Positions 17,202 to 26,803 of a stretch of DNA of 64,000 nt are shown one piece after another. The notes beneath the pieces were generated by a model that made no database searches, was not told the DNA's origin, and was given only the letters and a program-made list of their open reading frames with translations. Position numbers and translations under genes: made by a program. The stretch is from NCBI RefSeq assembly GCF_000410515.1, contig NC_021500.1, forward strand, positions 620,001-684,000. The letters run 5' to 3'. This stretch comes from Enterobacter sp. R4-368. GTDB taxonomy: Bacteria; Pseudomonadota; Gammaproteobacteria; Enterobacterales; Enterobacteriaceae. Every line of letters starts with the position of its first letter. Position 1 is the stretch's first letter.

Positions 17202-18422
17202 TTACCCCTGCAACAAACGGATAAGTAAAGATCCGTTATACATCGCGTCTTTTACCAGCGCCGCACCGGCCATGGTGCCTTGGTTGGTAAATTGCGTGCT
17301 TTCCACGCTAATGTGCTGGCTGTATGCGGGCAACGCCTGCTGGCGAATGCACGCGGCAATGGCGGGAAAAAGCACGTCTGCCGCTTTGCTGAGCGGCGAT
17401 CCAATCAGTATTTTTTGCGGGTTGAACAAATTCACCATGATGGCCAGAATGCGTCCAATGTTCGCACCCACGCCGCTAATGATATCTTTCGCCAATAAAT
17501 CGCCCTGCTGCGCAGCCTGGCAGAGCCACTCCACGGTCAGCGGTTTTTGGTGCAGCATCGAACTCATTGACTGGCTCATGCGCAACTGCGCCAGTTCCAG
17601 CACGCTCTCGACGCTGGCGATGGTTTCAAGGCAACCGTGGTTGCCGCAATAACAGCGTTTGCCGTAGGGATCAACCTGCGTGTGGCCAATCTCCACCAGG
17701 CTGCTGCTTCCCGCATGCAACAAGCGCCCGTCAGTAATAACCCCCGCCCCAACGTTGTGATCGATAACCACCTGGATCACATCCCTTGCTCCGCGCGACG
17801 CGCCAAACAGGGCTTCGGCCATCGTCCATGCGCTGATGTCATGCTGGACATACACCGGCACGCCAGTGTGCTTTTCCAGCGCTTCACCCAGCGGCATATC
17901 TTTAACATCGTCATAAAAGGGCATGCGATGAACGATACCATTTTCGGTATCAATAATGCCGGGCAGCGTAATCGCGATGGCGGTCAAACGTTCCAGTTTG
18001 TTCTGATGGCGGGTAAAGAAGCGGTCAATATGCAGAATAATGCGATCCAGCAGCGGTAGTTCATCCACCAGCGCTAACTCAAGGCGGTCTTCGACGACCA
18101 GTTTGCTGCTCAGATCGCGCAGGGAAAGAAAGATCTCTTCCCGGCTGATGCGCAAAGAAAGGTAGTGCCAGGCTTCGGTCTCAACCACCAGCCCGACCGC
18201 CGGACGCCCGCGGCTGCCAGGCTCCTGGATTTCCGTCTCCTGCACCAGGTGGGCTTCGAGCATTTCACGTACTATTTTCGTAATACTGGCCGGAGCAAGT
18301 TGCGCCAGGCGTGAGAGATCGATGCGCGATACCGGGCCAAGCTGATCAATCAGGCGGTATACCGCCCCCGCATTGGTCTGCTTTATTTGATCAATATGCC
18401 CAGGCTGACTATCAGCAACCAC
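17202..18422 (-). CDS. mlc: Mlc (DgsA), glucose-responsive ROK-family repressor
   Basis: A 406-residue repressor of PTS and sugar-uptake genes (ptsG, manXYZ, malT in E. coli), released from DNA when bound by dephosphorylated EIICB-Glc. It has an N-terminal winged helix (LIDQLGPVSRIDLSRLAQL, then ASITKIVREML), the zinc-site cysteines CYCGNHGC and the ROK glucokinase-like fold. GTG 18422 (protein starting VVADSQPGHIDQ) is chosen because it gives exactly the E. coli length and N-terminus and follows an AGGGAG site; the frame remains open 20 codons further upstream. Confidence 0.95.
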   Translation of the reverse strand: MVADSQPGHIDQIKQTNAGAVYRLIDQLGPVSRIDLSRLAQLAPASITKIVREMLEAHLVQETEIQEPGSRGRPAVGLVVETEAWHYLSLRISREEIFLSLRDLSSKLVVEDRLELALVDELPLLDRIILHIDRFFTRHQNKLERLTAIAITLPGIIDTENGIVHRMPFYDDVKDMPLGEALEKHTGVPVYVQHDISAWTMAEALFGASRGARDVIQVVIDHNVGAGVITDGRLLHAGSSSLVEIGHTQVDPYGKRCYCGNHGCLETIASVESVLELAQLRMSQSMSSMLHQKPLTVEWLCQAAQQGDLLAKDIISGVGANIGRILAIMVNLFNPQKILIGSPLSKAADVLFPAIAACIRQQALPAYSQHISVESTQFTNQGTMAGAALVKDAMYNGSLLIRLLQG

Positions 18423-18551
18423 CTCTGACTCCCTTATTTTCACGCTTCGAAATAAACGTTCGGCTATGGTGAAACACTTCACTGGTCGCCGTCAAATATT
18501 TACCCCGGCGTGTGATTTACAGCACATTTTGCAATGACTTATGTGCAAAAT

Positions 18552-19448
18552 TTATCCGTCAGCAGCGGTGATCAACTGCTGCTTAAAGCGGGCGGCAGCG
18601 CTGCCCTGCTCATGATGTTTTGACCAGACTAACCACATTTCTGATACCGCATCCGCTTCAATAATCGGCACCCAGCGCATTTCCGTTAGCTGCACACGCC
18701 GGAATGACGCCGGTAAAATCGACACCCCTAACCCGGCCGCCACCAGGCCGATAATGGTCATCGCTTCGCCCACTTCCTGCGTAATCGTTGGCGCCAGCTG
18801 ATAACGGCGCATCAGGCCGAGGATCTCGTCATACAGACCAGTACCAACATGCGGATCGAAAAAGACAAACGGCTCCTGTGCCAGTTCCACCAGCGACACC
18901 GCCGAACGCGCCGCTAAAGGATGATCTTTGTGGATCATCGCCAGCAACGGCTCACGCAGGATCACATCCCAGGCCAGCGTCTCCGGCAACGGCGTGTTAC
19001 GCATCAGTCCCAAATCCAGCAGCCCTTCATTGAGCGGTGAAATTTGTTCGCGGGTGTTGATTTCGCGTGTCTGGATATGTACATCCGGGTAACGCTGGCG
19101 GAACGAAGAGAGCGTGTCGGAGACCGCTTTTATGAACGGTGCGGAGGAGGTAAAACCAATGCGCAGCTCCCCGGTTTCCCCCTGGTGTAGTCGCATGGCG
19201 CGTGCGGCGGCTTCATCGACCTGGCTTAAAATTTGCCGACTATCTGCCAGAAACTGCCGCCCGGCAGGCGTGAGTGACACACTACGGTTGGTGCGGGCAA
19301 GCAAGCGCGCACCAACTTGTTGTTCAAGGATCTGAATTTGCTGGCTTAACGGCGGCTGCGAGATATTCAGCCGCGCCGCCGCATGACCAAAATGCAGCTC
19401 CTCGGCAACGGCAATAAAGTAACGTAAATGACGCAGTTCAATATTCAT
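18552..19448 (-). CDS. ynfL: LysR-family regulator YnfL
   Basis: A 298-residue LysR-type regulator (E. coli YnfL, 297). The N-terminal helix-turn-helix (ELRHLRYFIAVAEELHFGHA, then RLNISQPPLSQQI) is followed by a BenM/CatM-like effector domain (RIGFTSSAPF, GLMRNTPLPE, VGEAMTIIGLVAAGLGVSIL). It is divergent from ynfM with 120 bp between, the usual layout for a LysR protein controlling its neighbour. That target is an inference; two T-n11-A style boxes may lie there but I cannot define one firmly. Confidence 0.93.
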   Translation of the reverse strand: MNIELRHLRYFIAVAEELHFGHAAARLNISQPPLSQQIQILEQQVGARLLARTNRSVSLTPAGRQFLADSRQILSQVDEAAARAMRLHQGETGELRIGFTSSAPFIKAVSDTLSSFRQRYPDVHIQTREINTREQISPLNEGLLDLGLMRNTPLPETLAWDVILREPLLAMIHKDHPLAARSAVSLVELAQEPFVFFDPHVGTGLYDEILGLMRRYQLAPTITQEVGEAMTIIGLVAAGLGVSILPASFRRVQLTEMRWVPIIEADAVSEMWLVWSKHHEQGSAAARFKQQLITAADG

Positions 19449-19568
19449 ATTTAATACATATTATTTGAGATTATTAATATATTAGACAGAATATTGCCAC
19501 TTTCATACCCTTAGCGACGTGGTAAGCCCGTCACCAAAATCACGGGTATAAAACGTTAAGGATCTCCA

Positions 19569-20819
19569 GTGAGTCGTACAACAACCGTTGACACCGGGCC
19601 GGCAAGCGTCGTCGACGAAAAACCAGTCTCTTTGCCGGGACAATTTATCAAACGTGGTACACCCCAATTTATGCGCGTCACGCTGGCGCTCTTTTCCGCC
19701 GGGTTAGCGACATTCGCCCTGCTGTACTGTGTTCAGCCCATTTTACCGGTGCTGTCACAGGAGTTTGGGGTCTCTCCGGCCAGCAGCAGTATTTCCCTCT
19801 CGATCTCCACCGCCATGCTGGCGATTGGTCTGCTGTTTACCGGCCCGCTTTCTGACGCCATCGGGCGAAAAAAAGTGATGGTCACCGCGCTGCTGCTGGC
19901 ATCGTGCTGCACATTATTGTCAACCATGATGACCAGCTGGCACGGCATCCTGGTGATGCGCGCGTTGATTGGGTTATCGCTCAGCGGCGTTGCGGCCGTT
20001 GGCATGACCTATTTAAGCGAAGAGATCCACCCCAGTTTTGTTGCCTTCTCAATGGGGCTGTATATCAGCGGCAACTCCATCGGCGGCATGAGCGGACGCC
20101 TGCTGAGCGGCGTGTTTACCGACTTTTTTAACTGGCGTATCGCGCTGGCGGTGATTGGCTGCTTTGCGCTGGCTTCCGCACTGATGTTCTGGCGGATCCT
20201 GCCCGAATCACGCCATTTCCGCCCGACCTCGCTGCGGCCAAAAACGCTGTTTATCAATTTCCGCCTGCACTGGCGCGACCAGGGATTGCCGCTGTTGTTT
20301 CTGGAAGGCTTTTTGCTGATGGGCTCGTTCGTCACCCTGTTTAACTACATCGGTTACCGCCTGATGCAATCGCCGTGGATGCTGAGCCAGGCGGTGGTGG
20401 GGCTGCTTTCCGTTGCCTATTTGACGGGCACATGGAGTTCGCCGAAAGCCGGGGTGATGACCAATAAATACGGGCGCGGGCCGGTGATGGTTGGCGCTAC
20501 CGCCATCATGCTGCTGGGGTTGTTGCTCACGCTGTTCTCAACGCTGGGGCTGATTTTCATCGGTATGCTGCTGTTTACCGCAGGCTTCTTTGCCGCCCAT
20601 TCCGTTGCCAGTAGCTGGATTGGCCCGCGCGCGCGACGCGCCAAAGGCCAGGCCTCGTCGCTCTACTTATTTAGCTACTATCTCGGCTCCAGCGTGGCAG
20701 GGACATTAGGCGGCGTGTTCTGGCACAGCTATGGCTGGAACGGCGTCGGCGGTTTTATCGCCGCCATGCTGGTGATTGCTATCCTGGTAGGAAGCAGGCT
20801 CCACTCTCGCCTGCACTGA
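19569..20819 (+). CDS. ynfM: Major facilitator transporter YnfM
   Basis: A 416-residue inner-membrane transporter with 12 predicted helices, close to E. coli YnfM (417). The loop-2 motif GPLSDAIGRKKVMV and the second-half equivalent (YGRGPVMV) are standard MFS signatures. The GTG start at 19569 gives the conserved MSRTTTVD N-terminus and follows AAGGATCTCC. Its substrate is not known; some reports link the family to arabinose or drug efflux, which the sequence cannot settle. Divergent from ynfL. Confidence 0.93.
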   Translation: MSRTTTVDTGPASVVDEKPVSLPGQFIKRGTPQFMRVTLALFSAGLATFALLYCVQPILPVLSQEFGVSPASSSISLSISTAMLAIGLLFTGPLSDAIGRKKVMVTALLLASCCTLLSTMMTSWHGILVMRALIGLSLSGVAAVGMTYLSEEIHPSFVAFSMGLYISGNSIGGMSGRLLSGVFTDFFNWRIALAVIGCFALASALMFWRILPESRHFRPTSLRPKTLFINFRLHWRDQGLPLLFLEGFLLMGSFVTLFNYIGYRLMQSPWMLSQAVVGLLSVAYLTGTWSSPKAGVMTNKYGRGPVMVGATAIMLLGLLLTLFSTLGLIFIGMLLFTAGFFAAHSVASSWIGPRARRAKGQASSLYLFSYYLGSSVAGTLGGVFWHSYGWNGVGGFIAAMLVIAILVGSRLHSRLH

Positions 20820-20836
20820 TGCCGCGATAGTTAACG

Positions 20837-20863
20837 GCCCTGCGCATGCAGGGCTTTTTTTTT
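20837..20863 (+). terminator. Rho-independent terminator of ynfM
   Basis: GCCCTGC-GCAT-GCAGGGC (20837-20854), a perfect 7-bp stem, is followed by nine T. Confidence 0.92.
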
Positions 20864-20881
20864 ACTCTGTGCTTGTGTGTG

Positions 20882-20974
20882 TTAAAACAGACTCAAAATC
20901 GACGCCGCGCCCATTAATTCCCGCACCGCATCAAGCGCCAGCAGAGCAAATATTACCCAGACAAAAGGATTCAT
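20882..20974 (-). CDS. 30-residue putative membrane peptide
   Basis: A minus-strand frame encodes MNPFVWVIFALLALDAVREL followed by MGAASILSLF: one hydrophobic helix with an acid-basic DAVRE centre, like many small enterobacterial membrane proteins. There is no strong ribosome-binding site upstream (AGTAATATT), and I do not recognise the family, so it is tentative. It lies between the ynfM terminator and the peptidase gene. Confidence 0.45.
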   Translation of the reverse strand: MNPFVWVIFALLALDAVRELMGAASILSLF

Positions 20975-21107
20975 AATATTACTGCGTTACGCGTTGGTAT
21001 TGGTTATTTAAATAGATTATTCCTATTATGATACAGTTCAGGAAAAGTATTGAATAACTACTACTTTTAGGTGGTTACACGATCACACGCTAAAAATCAG
21101 AGGCATT

Positions 21108-22592
21108 ATGGACAAGCATAACTATCACCAGCTCACCCGCACTTTCCTGCGCCTGTCGCGCTTTTCACACCTCGCTTCGATTGCCAGCTGGGATATGTTT
21201 GCCATGATGCCGCCAGGCGGTAGCGCAGCACGCGGCGAAGCGCTGGCAGAGTTAAGTGTCCTGCGCCACCAGATCCTGACCGATAAACAGGTGGGCGAGT
21301 GGATCGCCAACGCGCGGCAAGAAGATCTGGACGATATTGAGCAGGCCAACCTGCGCGAAATTGAACGGCACTACCAGGAAGCGGCACTGCTGCCGGAATC
21401 GCTGGTTGAAGCGCAGTCGCTGGCGGGCAGCAAATGTGAGCACGCCTGGCGCACACAGCGTCCGGCCAATGACTGGACAGGCTTTTCAGCCAACCTGAAA
21501 GAGGTGGTTAAACTGGCGCGTGAAGAGGCCAGACTGCGGGCCGCCGCGAAAGGGTGTTCACCGTACGATGCGCTGCTGGATAAATTCGAGCCGGATATGA
21601 CCAGCGCCCGCCTTGATGAACTGTTTGGCGAAGTAAAATCCTGGCTGCCGGATCTGCTGAAAAAAGCGGTGGCAAAACAGGAGCAGCAAGCATTGATAGC
21701 ACCGCAGGGGCCGTTCCCGATTGCCGACCAGCGCGAACTGGGTTTGCAGGCGATGAAGGAACTCGGTTTCGACTTTAACGGTGGGCGGCTCGATGTCAGC
21801 GCCCATCCTTTCTGCGGCGGCGTTCCGGAAGATGTTCGTATTACCACGCGTTACGATGAAAATGAGTTGTTGAGCGCGCTGTTCGGCGTGGTACATGAAA
21901 CCGGCCATGCGCGTTATGAACAAAATCTGCCGCGCAGCTGGCCGGGGCAGCCGATTGCGCTGGCACGTTCCACGGCGATTCATGAATCACAAAGCCTGTT
22001 TTTTGAAATGCAGTTAGGCCGCAGCGAGGCTTTCCTGCGCCGTCTGCAACCGGCCATTATTGAACGTTTCGGGATGCAACCGGCGTTTGAAGCGCGCAAC
22101 TTTGTCGCCTGGAACCAGCGCGTAAAACCGGGTTATATCCGTGTCGATGCGGACGAAGTGAGTTACCCGGCGCATGTGATCCTGCGTTATGAGATTGAAC
22201 GCGCGCTGATCGACGGCGAGATTGAGGTTGACGATATTCCGGGGTTGTGGAATGAAAAAATGCAGGCCTGGCTGGGGCTTTCCACCGAAGGCAACTACCG
22301 CAACGGCTGTATGCAGGACATTCACTGGACCGATGGCGGCTTTGGTTATTTCCCGTCGTATACACTCGGTGCCATGTATGCCGCGCAACTGTTCCACGCC
22401 GCGCGAACCGCGCTGCCAGGGCTGGATGAGGCGATTGCCGCAGGCGATCTTACGGCGCTCTTTGACTGGCTGCGACAAAATATCTGGCAGCACGGCAGCC
22501 GCTTCAGTACCGCGCAGCTTATTCAGAATGCCACCGGCGAAGCGCTAAACGCCGACTATTTCCACCAGCATCTTCTCCGCCGTTACCTCTGA
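21108..22592 (+). CDS. M32-family carboxypeptidase (Taq type)
   Basis: A 494-residue cytoplasmic metallocarboxypeptidase, matching the usual M32 length of about 500. The zinc motif HETGH is at 263-267 in VVHETGHARYEQNLP. The family signatures ISCAHPF-like (VSAHPFCGGVPEDVRITTRY), ESQSLFFE (providing the third zinc ligand Glu) and TLGAMYAAQLF are present. It should trim C-terminal residues, but not Pro, from peptides. It stands alone between ynfM and asr, where E. coli K-12 has no such gene, so it is an insertion relative to that order. Confidence 0.92.
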   Translation: MDKHNYHQLTRTFLRLSRFSHLASIASWDMFAMMPPGGSAARGEALAELSVLRHQILTDKQVGEWIANARQEDLDDIEQANLREIERHYQEAALLPESLVEAQSLAGSKCEHAWRTQRPANDWTGFSANLKEVVKLAREEARLRAAAKGCSPYDALLDKFEPDMTSARLDELFGEVKSWLPDLLKKAVAKQEQQALIAPQGPFPIADQRELGLQAMKELGFDFNGGRLDVSAHPFCGGVPEDVRITTRYDENELLSALFGVVHETGHARYEQNLPRSWPGQPIALARSTAIHESQSLFFEMQLGRSEAFLRRLQPAIIERFGMQPAFEARNFVAWNQRVKPGYIRVDADEVSYPAHVILRYEIERALIDGEIEVDDIPGLWNEKMQAWLGLSTEGNYRNGCMQDIHWTDGGFGYFPSYTLGAMYAAQLFHAARTALPGLDEAIAAGDLTALFDWLRQNIWQHGSRFSTAQLIQNATGEALNADYFHQHLLRRYL

Positions 22593-22637
22593 TACACCCG
22601 CGCCGGAGCGGCAGTTCCGGCGTGGTTCCTCGCTCTG

Positions 22638-22651
22638 TACATTACGTTACA
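22638..22651 (+). promoter_or_regulatory. RstA box in the asr promoter
   Basis: TACATTACGTTACA matches the published RstA consensus TACATNTNGTTACA at all but one fixed position. It lies about 118 bp before the asr start codon. asr is a known RstA target in enterics, and rstA itself is at 60076 in this window. Confidence 0.75.
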
Positions 22652-22755
22652 CGCCGAAACCAATCACTCACGGAAGGCGTTTAATTACAGGGATATAGTT
22701 CTTTCAACGGCCCCGCAGTGGGGTTGAATGAAGAAACCAATTCGAGGATATCGGA

Positions 22756-23091
22756 ATGAAAAAAGTATTAGCTCTGGTTGTTGCCGCTGCTCTGGGTCTG
22801 TCTTCTGCTGCTTTCGCTGCTGACACCGCTACTTCTACCCAGGCTCCGGCTGCTGCTCCGGCAGCAACGACCGCTGCACCGGCTGCCACCACTAAAGCTG
22901 CACCGGCTAAAAAAGTGCACAAAAAACACAAAAAAGCCGTTGAGCAGAAAGCTCAGGCCGCAAAAGTGAAAAAACATCACAAAAAAGCAGCTAAACCAGC
23001 TGTAGAGCAGAAAGCTCAGGCTGCGAAAAAACACCACAAAAAACACGTTAAACACACTGCGACCAAACCGGCTGCACAACCGGCTGCATAA
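22756..23091 (+). CDS. asr: Acid shock protein Asr
   Basis: A 111-residue periplasmic protein with signal peptide [21 protein letters not shown] and a mature part of Ala/Pro/Thr followed by Lys/His-rich repeats. VEQKAQAAK occurs twice and KKHHKK three times, typical of Asr (102 residues in E. coli). The basic repeats are thought to buffer or shield periplasmic proteins at low pH. It is preceded by GAGGATATCGG. Strong induction by acid through RstA is expected from the upstream box. Codon use is highly biased, consistent with bursts of expression. Confidence 0.95.
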   Translation: MKKVLALVVAAALGLSSAAFAADTATSTQAPAAAPAATTAAPAATTKAAPAKKVHKKHKKAVEQKAQAAKVKKHHKKAAKPAVEQKAQAAKKHHKKHVKHTATKPAAQPAA

Positions 23092-23138
23092 GTAAACGTG
23101 TCTGATACCGGCGTTCGTATCAGAACGCTGTGACAAGT

Positions 23139-23172
23139 CGGCGCTGAACCCTTAGGGTGAAGCGCCGTTTTT
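23139..23172 (+). terminator. Terminator between asr and ydgU
   Basis: CGGCGCT (23139-23145) pairs with AGCGCCG (23161-23167), with an inner ACCC/GGGT pairing, then TTTTT. It separates asr from ydgU, so ydgU is expressed by read-through or its own promoter. Confidence 0.85.
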
Positions 23173-23185
23173 CTCTGGAGGGCCT

Positions 23186-23272
23186 ATGATGCTGCGACGT
23201 TATCGTTTTGAAGTCATTCTGGCGATGTTAATCATCTGCGCACTGATTGCCGTCCGCTTTTATCTTTATTAA
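23186..23272 (+). CDS. ydgU: Small membrane protein YdgU
   Basis: A 28-residue peptide, MMLRRYRFEVILAMLIIC followed by ALIAVRFYLY, made of a basic head and one transmembrane helix. The RYRFE...RFYL pattern and its place right after asr match E. coli YdgU (27 residues), an acid-associated small membrane protein. GGAGGG lies 5 bp before the first ATG. The second ATG could also be used. Confidence 0.82.
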   Translation: MMLRRYRFEVILAMLIICALIAVRFYLY

Positions 23273-23371
23273 TGTAGCACGCTGATTTTACTCCCACTTT
23301 CTGCTCGTCCCGTCTATATTTGTTTACCTGGGCTTACGTTAATAATCATAATTACCCCACCAGAGTGTGAT

Positions 23372-24202
23372 ATGCGAAAAACCGTTGTGCTGTTGCTGGG
23401 ACCGCTGTTTTTGTTTTCCGCTGTTGGACATGCTGACGATGGCGGCGATGACGCGATAAGCGCCCGTGATGTGAAAACGCTCTTTTTTGGTCATGATGAC
23501 AGGGTGTCTGTTACTACCCCTACCAAAGCGCCGTGGGATGCGATTGGTCAGCTGGAAACCGCCAGCGGCAATCTGTGCACAGCTACGCTTATCTCGCCGC
23601 ACCTGGCATTAACCGCCGGGCACTGCCTGTTAACACCGCCGCGCGGCAAAGCGGACAAAGCCGTAGCGCTGCGCTTTGTTTCGCAACGAGGCAGCTGGCG
23701 GTATGAAATTCACGGTATCGAAGGCCGTGTCGATCCGTCGCTCGGCCACCGCCTGAAAGCCGACGGCGATGGCTGGATTGTTCCCTCTTCTGCCGCGCCC
23801 TGGGATTTCGGGCTGATCGTGTTACGGTATCCCCCTTCCGGCATTACGCCGCTGCCGATCTTTGTCGGCGATAAAGATGAACTCACCGCCGCATTAAAAG
23901 CGACCGACCGTAAAGTCACGCAGGCGGGCTACCCGGAAGATCATCTTGATAGCCTGTTCAGCCACCAGGATTGTGTCGTCACCGGCTGGGCGCAAAATAG
24001 CGTATTGTCACACCAGTGCGATACGCTGCCCGGCGACAGCGGTTCGCCACTGATGTTAAAAACCGATGCGGGCTGGCAGTTGATTGCCGTGCAAAGCTCG
24101 GCGCCGGCGGCGAAAGATCGCTGGCGCGCCGACAACCGCGCCATTTCGGTTACCGGTTTTCGTGACAAACTGGAAGCGCTGGCAAAAGAGGCAGACGAGT
24201 AA
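23372..24202 (+). CDS. ydgD: Trypsin-like periplasmic serine protease YdgD
   Basis: A 276-residue protein with a signal peptide ([21 protein letters not shown]) and a chymotrypsin-fold protease domain. The catalytic triad is visible: His84 in LTAGHCLL, Asp145 in [10 protein letters not shown] and Ser223 in GDSGSPL. Disulfide-forming cysteines flank the triad. E. coli YdgD (273) is the orthologue by order and size; its substrate is unknown. It is acid- or stress-linked only by neighbourhood. Confidence 0.93.
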   Translation: MRKTVVLLLGPLFLFSAVGHADDGGDDAISARDVKTLFFGHDDRVSVTTPTKAPWDAIGQLETASGNLCTATLISPHLALTAGHCLLTPPRGKADKAVALRFVSQRGSWRYEIHGIEGRVDPSLGHRLKADGDGWIVPSSAAPWDFGLIVLRYPPSGITPLPIFVGDKDELTAALKATDRKVTQAGYPEDHLDSLFSHQDCVVTGWAQNSVLSHQCDTLPGDSGSPLMLKTDAGWQLIAVQSSAPAAKDRWRADNRAISVTGFRDKLEALAKEADE

Positions 24203-24203
24203 T

Positions 24204-26366
24204 TCAGCCCTTTCGCAGCAAAGGTAACTGCAAAATATCCTTAATCGGCATCGGTTCGCTGAAATAGTACCCCTGCAGCTGGTCGCAGCCGGCCAGCCGC
24301 AGCAGCTTCATCTGCTTCTCGTTTTCCACACCTTCCGCCACCACCTGCATGCCCAGCGCGCTGGCAATACGGATCGTACCGCTCACCAGCGCCGAGGCTT
24401 GTTCATCGTCATCCACCAGCCCGGCCAGCGATTTATCAATTTTGATGGTGTCGAAATTAAAGCGCCGCAGGTAACCAATACTCGAATAACCCGTCCCGAA
24501 ATCATCCAGCGCAACCGCCGTGCCCAACGCTTTCAGATTGGCGATGGCCGAACGGGCGCGCTCCGGGTTTTCCAGCACGTAGGTTTCCGTCACCTCCAGT
24601 TGTAAGCGGTGCGCCGGAAACAGGCAGGTTTCCAGCACCCGCGCCACTTTGTCTTCAAATTCCGGGTCGCGAAATTGCGCAGGTGAGATATTAACCGACA
24701 ATTTCAGATGATTAAGCTGCTGCAAATCGCTGCAGGCGCGGCGCAGCACAAACTGTCCGAGTGCGTAGATAAGCCCGCTGGTTTCGGCGACCGGGATAAA
24801 GTCATCCGGCTTGAGTTCGCCATCCGGGCGGCGCGGCCAGCGCGCCAGCGCTTCAACGCCAATCATCGTCTGGCTTTGCGCGTCGACAATCGGTTGATAC
24901 CAGACATCAAACTCATCGCGCTCCAGTCCGTCACGGATGTCATTCTCAATCATTAATTGCCGTTCACGCGCGCTGTTCAGCTCTGCGTCATAGTGGGTCA
25001 TTCGCGCTTTGCCGGTAATTTTTGAGTGATACATGGCGATATCCGCGCGGCGAAACAACTCTGAACTGGAGCACTCCAGCAGCGTACCGCTGGCAATACC
25101 GATGCTGGCACCAATATGGATAGTACGTTTGCCAATGCGCACGGGCATCTCAAGGTAGCGCAACACGTTATGCGCAAAATCGTCGGCTTTTTCCAGTGAC
25201 CACGGGCCGCTGAGCGTCATGGCGAATTCATCACCGCCCATTCGCGCCAGCATGCCGCCGGTCGGCACTTTCTGCCGTAGCGTATCGGCGATAGTCACAA
25301 TCAACCGGTCACCAACATCGTGGCCATATATGTCATTCACGTCTTTGAAGCCGTCGAGATCGATAAACACCACGCTGATCATTTCGGGATCGCCCATTGC
25401 GCTCAGGTTATCGAGATGTTCAATCAGCGCGCGGCGGTTAGGCAAACGGCTCAGCCAGTCCGTCAGGGCGATTTTGCGCGCCAGCTTTTCCCCACGCGCC
25501 AGTTTGTAAAGCCCGGCGCTGCTGAGGGCGATAAACAGCAGGATCAACCCCGCCGCTAACGCGGCTATCTGGCGGATATTGGCCGCTGCCGCCTGCGCGG
25601 CCTCCGCGCCGGGTAAATGCGGCGTCCAGCTCAGATATCCCAGCGTTTCACCTGCCGAACCGCGCAGCGGTATGCTGGCTACGCCGGCATGTCGCGCCTG
25701 CAAGCGCAAGTCATCAATCTGAAAGGTCGTTCCCAGATCGCTGAGGAGCTTCGCATTGAGATGGCGGGTGATCACCAGGTAGCGGCGCGTCTCGTCATAA
25801 ACGTTAAGCCGCCCGCTCGCCGGGCGAATAAGCCCGATACTGACAAATGCCACCCCTTCGCGGGTGCGGGTGATCCCCGCGAAAACCTCTTTTCCCGCGC
25901 GCAGCGGCTCGCTGTTATCACGAATCAGCGCGGCCAGTCCGTCACCAAAAAACGCGAGATTAGGCCCGGTAAAAGGCTGGCTGCGAAACGCCCCCCACAG
26001 CACGGCGAACTTCTCATCCAGCACAAAGGTACCGTCGTACAGGTTATTGATTTTAAAACCCGAACCCCAGGTGCTGTATAACCATGCGCTATCCAGCTGA
26101 GGACGATACGCTTCCTTAACCGCTTCATCCCAGACAGCGTTATCAATGACCAGCGACCGGGTCCGGTTTACCGCCGTCTGAATCGCCCCCTGCACAGACA
26201 GCGCGGTGCGGTGTTCATCAATTTCATTGGCCTTGGTGCTAATGAGGTGCAGCGAAAGATAAAGCAGCGCGACGACGGAAACAATCAGTCCGATGCCGGC
26301 CATAAAGAGCATGACAAACAGCGTCCTTGCCGTGGGGAGATTACGCCAGCTTAACGGATTAAACAT
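24204..26366 (-). CDS. CHASE4-GGDEF-EAL membrane protein (cyclic-di-GMP turnover)
   Basis: A 720-residue protein. The start at 26366 (MFNPLSWRNLPTARTLFVML) is used because AAGGGACGG precedes it and a transmembrane helix follows. The periplasmic sensor is CHASE4-like (RTRSLVIDNAVWDEAV, AFFGDGLAALI), ended by a second helix (IAALAAGLILLFIAL). The GGDEF domain keeps its site (ARMGGDEFAMT), and the EAL domain has GVEALARW, DDFGTGYSSIGYLR and VAEGVEN, so both cyclase and phosphodiesterase motifs are intact. Which activity dominates cannot be read from sequence. It ends 1 bp from the convergent ydgD. Confidence 0.92.
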   Translation of the reverse strand: MFNPLSWRNLPTARTLFVMLFMAGIGLIVSVVALLYLSLHLISTKANEIDEHRTALSVQGAIQTAVNRTRSLVIDNAVWDEAVKEAYRPQLDSAWLYSTWGSGFKINNLYDGTFVLDEKFAVLWGAFRSQPFTGPNLAFFGDGLAALIRDNSEPLRAGKEVFAGITRTREGVAFVSIGLIRPASGRLNVYDETRRYLVITRHLNAKLLSDLGTTFQIDDLRLQARHAGVASIPLRGSAGETLGYLSWTPHLPGAEAAQAAAANIRQIAALAAGLILLFIALSSAGLYKLARGEKLARKIALTDWLSRLPNRRALIEHLDNLSAMGDPEMISVVFIDLDGFKDVNDIYGHDVGDRLIVTIADTLRQKVPTGGMLARMGGDEFAMTLSGPWSLEKADDFAHNVLRYLEMPVRIGKRTIHIGASIGIASGTLLECSSSELFRRADIAMYHSKITGKARMTHYDAELNSARERQLMIENDIRDGLERDEFDVWYQPIVDAQSQTMIGVEALARWPRRPDGELKPDDFIPVAETSGLIYALGQFVLRRACSDLQQLNHLKLSVNISPAQFRDPEFEDKVARVLETCLFPAHRLQLEVTETYVLENPERARSAIANLKALGTAVALDDFGTGYSSIGYLRRFNFDTIKIDKSLAGLVDDDEQASALVSGTIRIASALGMQVVAEGVENEKQMKLLRLAGCDQLQGYYFSEPMPIKDILQLPLLRKG

Positions 26367-26473
26367 TGGCCGTCCCTTACTGGTGTCGAGGGAAACAGAG
26401 GTGTGGGGAGATAGTATCCTAAGCCTGATACCGCCCGCGAATTTCATTGCCCACAAACGTGGGCAACTTAACA

Positions 26474-26803
26474 TTAGGCGAGTTTTATCAGTGTCATACC
26501 GACAATCAGCAGAGCCAGACCAAGCCAGCCTTTATAATTCAGGCGCTGCCCAAAGAGCACCCAGCCGGCGGCGAGCGTGGCGACAATGCCAAACCCGCCC
26601 CACAGTGCATACGCCACCGCGAGATCGATACCTTTCACCGCCTGCGATAAGGCGCTAAATGCCGCTAACACAGCGAAAAGGGAAGCGAAACCATACCACT
26701 TGCGGCGAAAACCGTCTGAGAACTTTAAAAAGATGTTCGCTGCGATCTCCAGCACAATCGCCATTGCCAGCCACAGGCCGTGAACCCACTCAAACTGCAG
26801 CAT
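26474..26803 (-). CDS. mdtI: Spermidine export protein MdtI (SMR family)
   Basis: A 109-residue four-helix SMR protein, exactly the length of E. coli Mdt[17 protein letters not shown] holds the membrane glutamate required for proton-coupled transport, and [11 protein letters not shown] and [11 protein letters not shown] are conserved. It works as a heterodimer with MdtJ to export spermidine. Its start overlaps the mdtJ end by 14 bp, implying translational coupling. Confidence 0.95.
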   Translation of the reverse strand: MLQFEWVHGLWLAMAIVLEIAANIFLKFSDGFRRKWYGFASLFAVLAAFSALSQAVKGIDLAVAYALWGGFGIVATLAAGWVLFGQRLNYKGWLGLALLIVGMTLIKLA

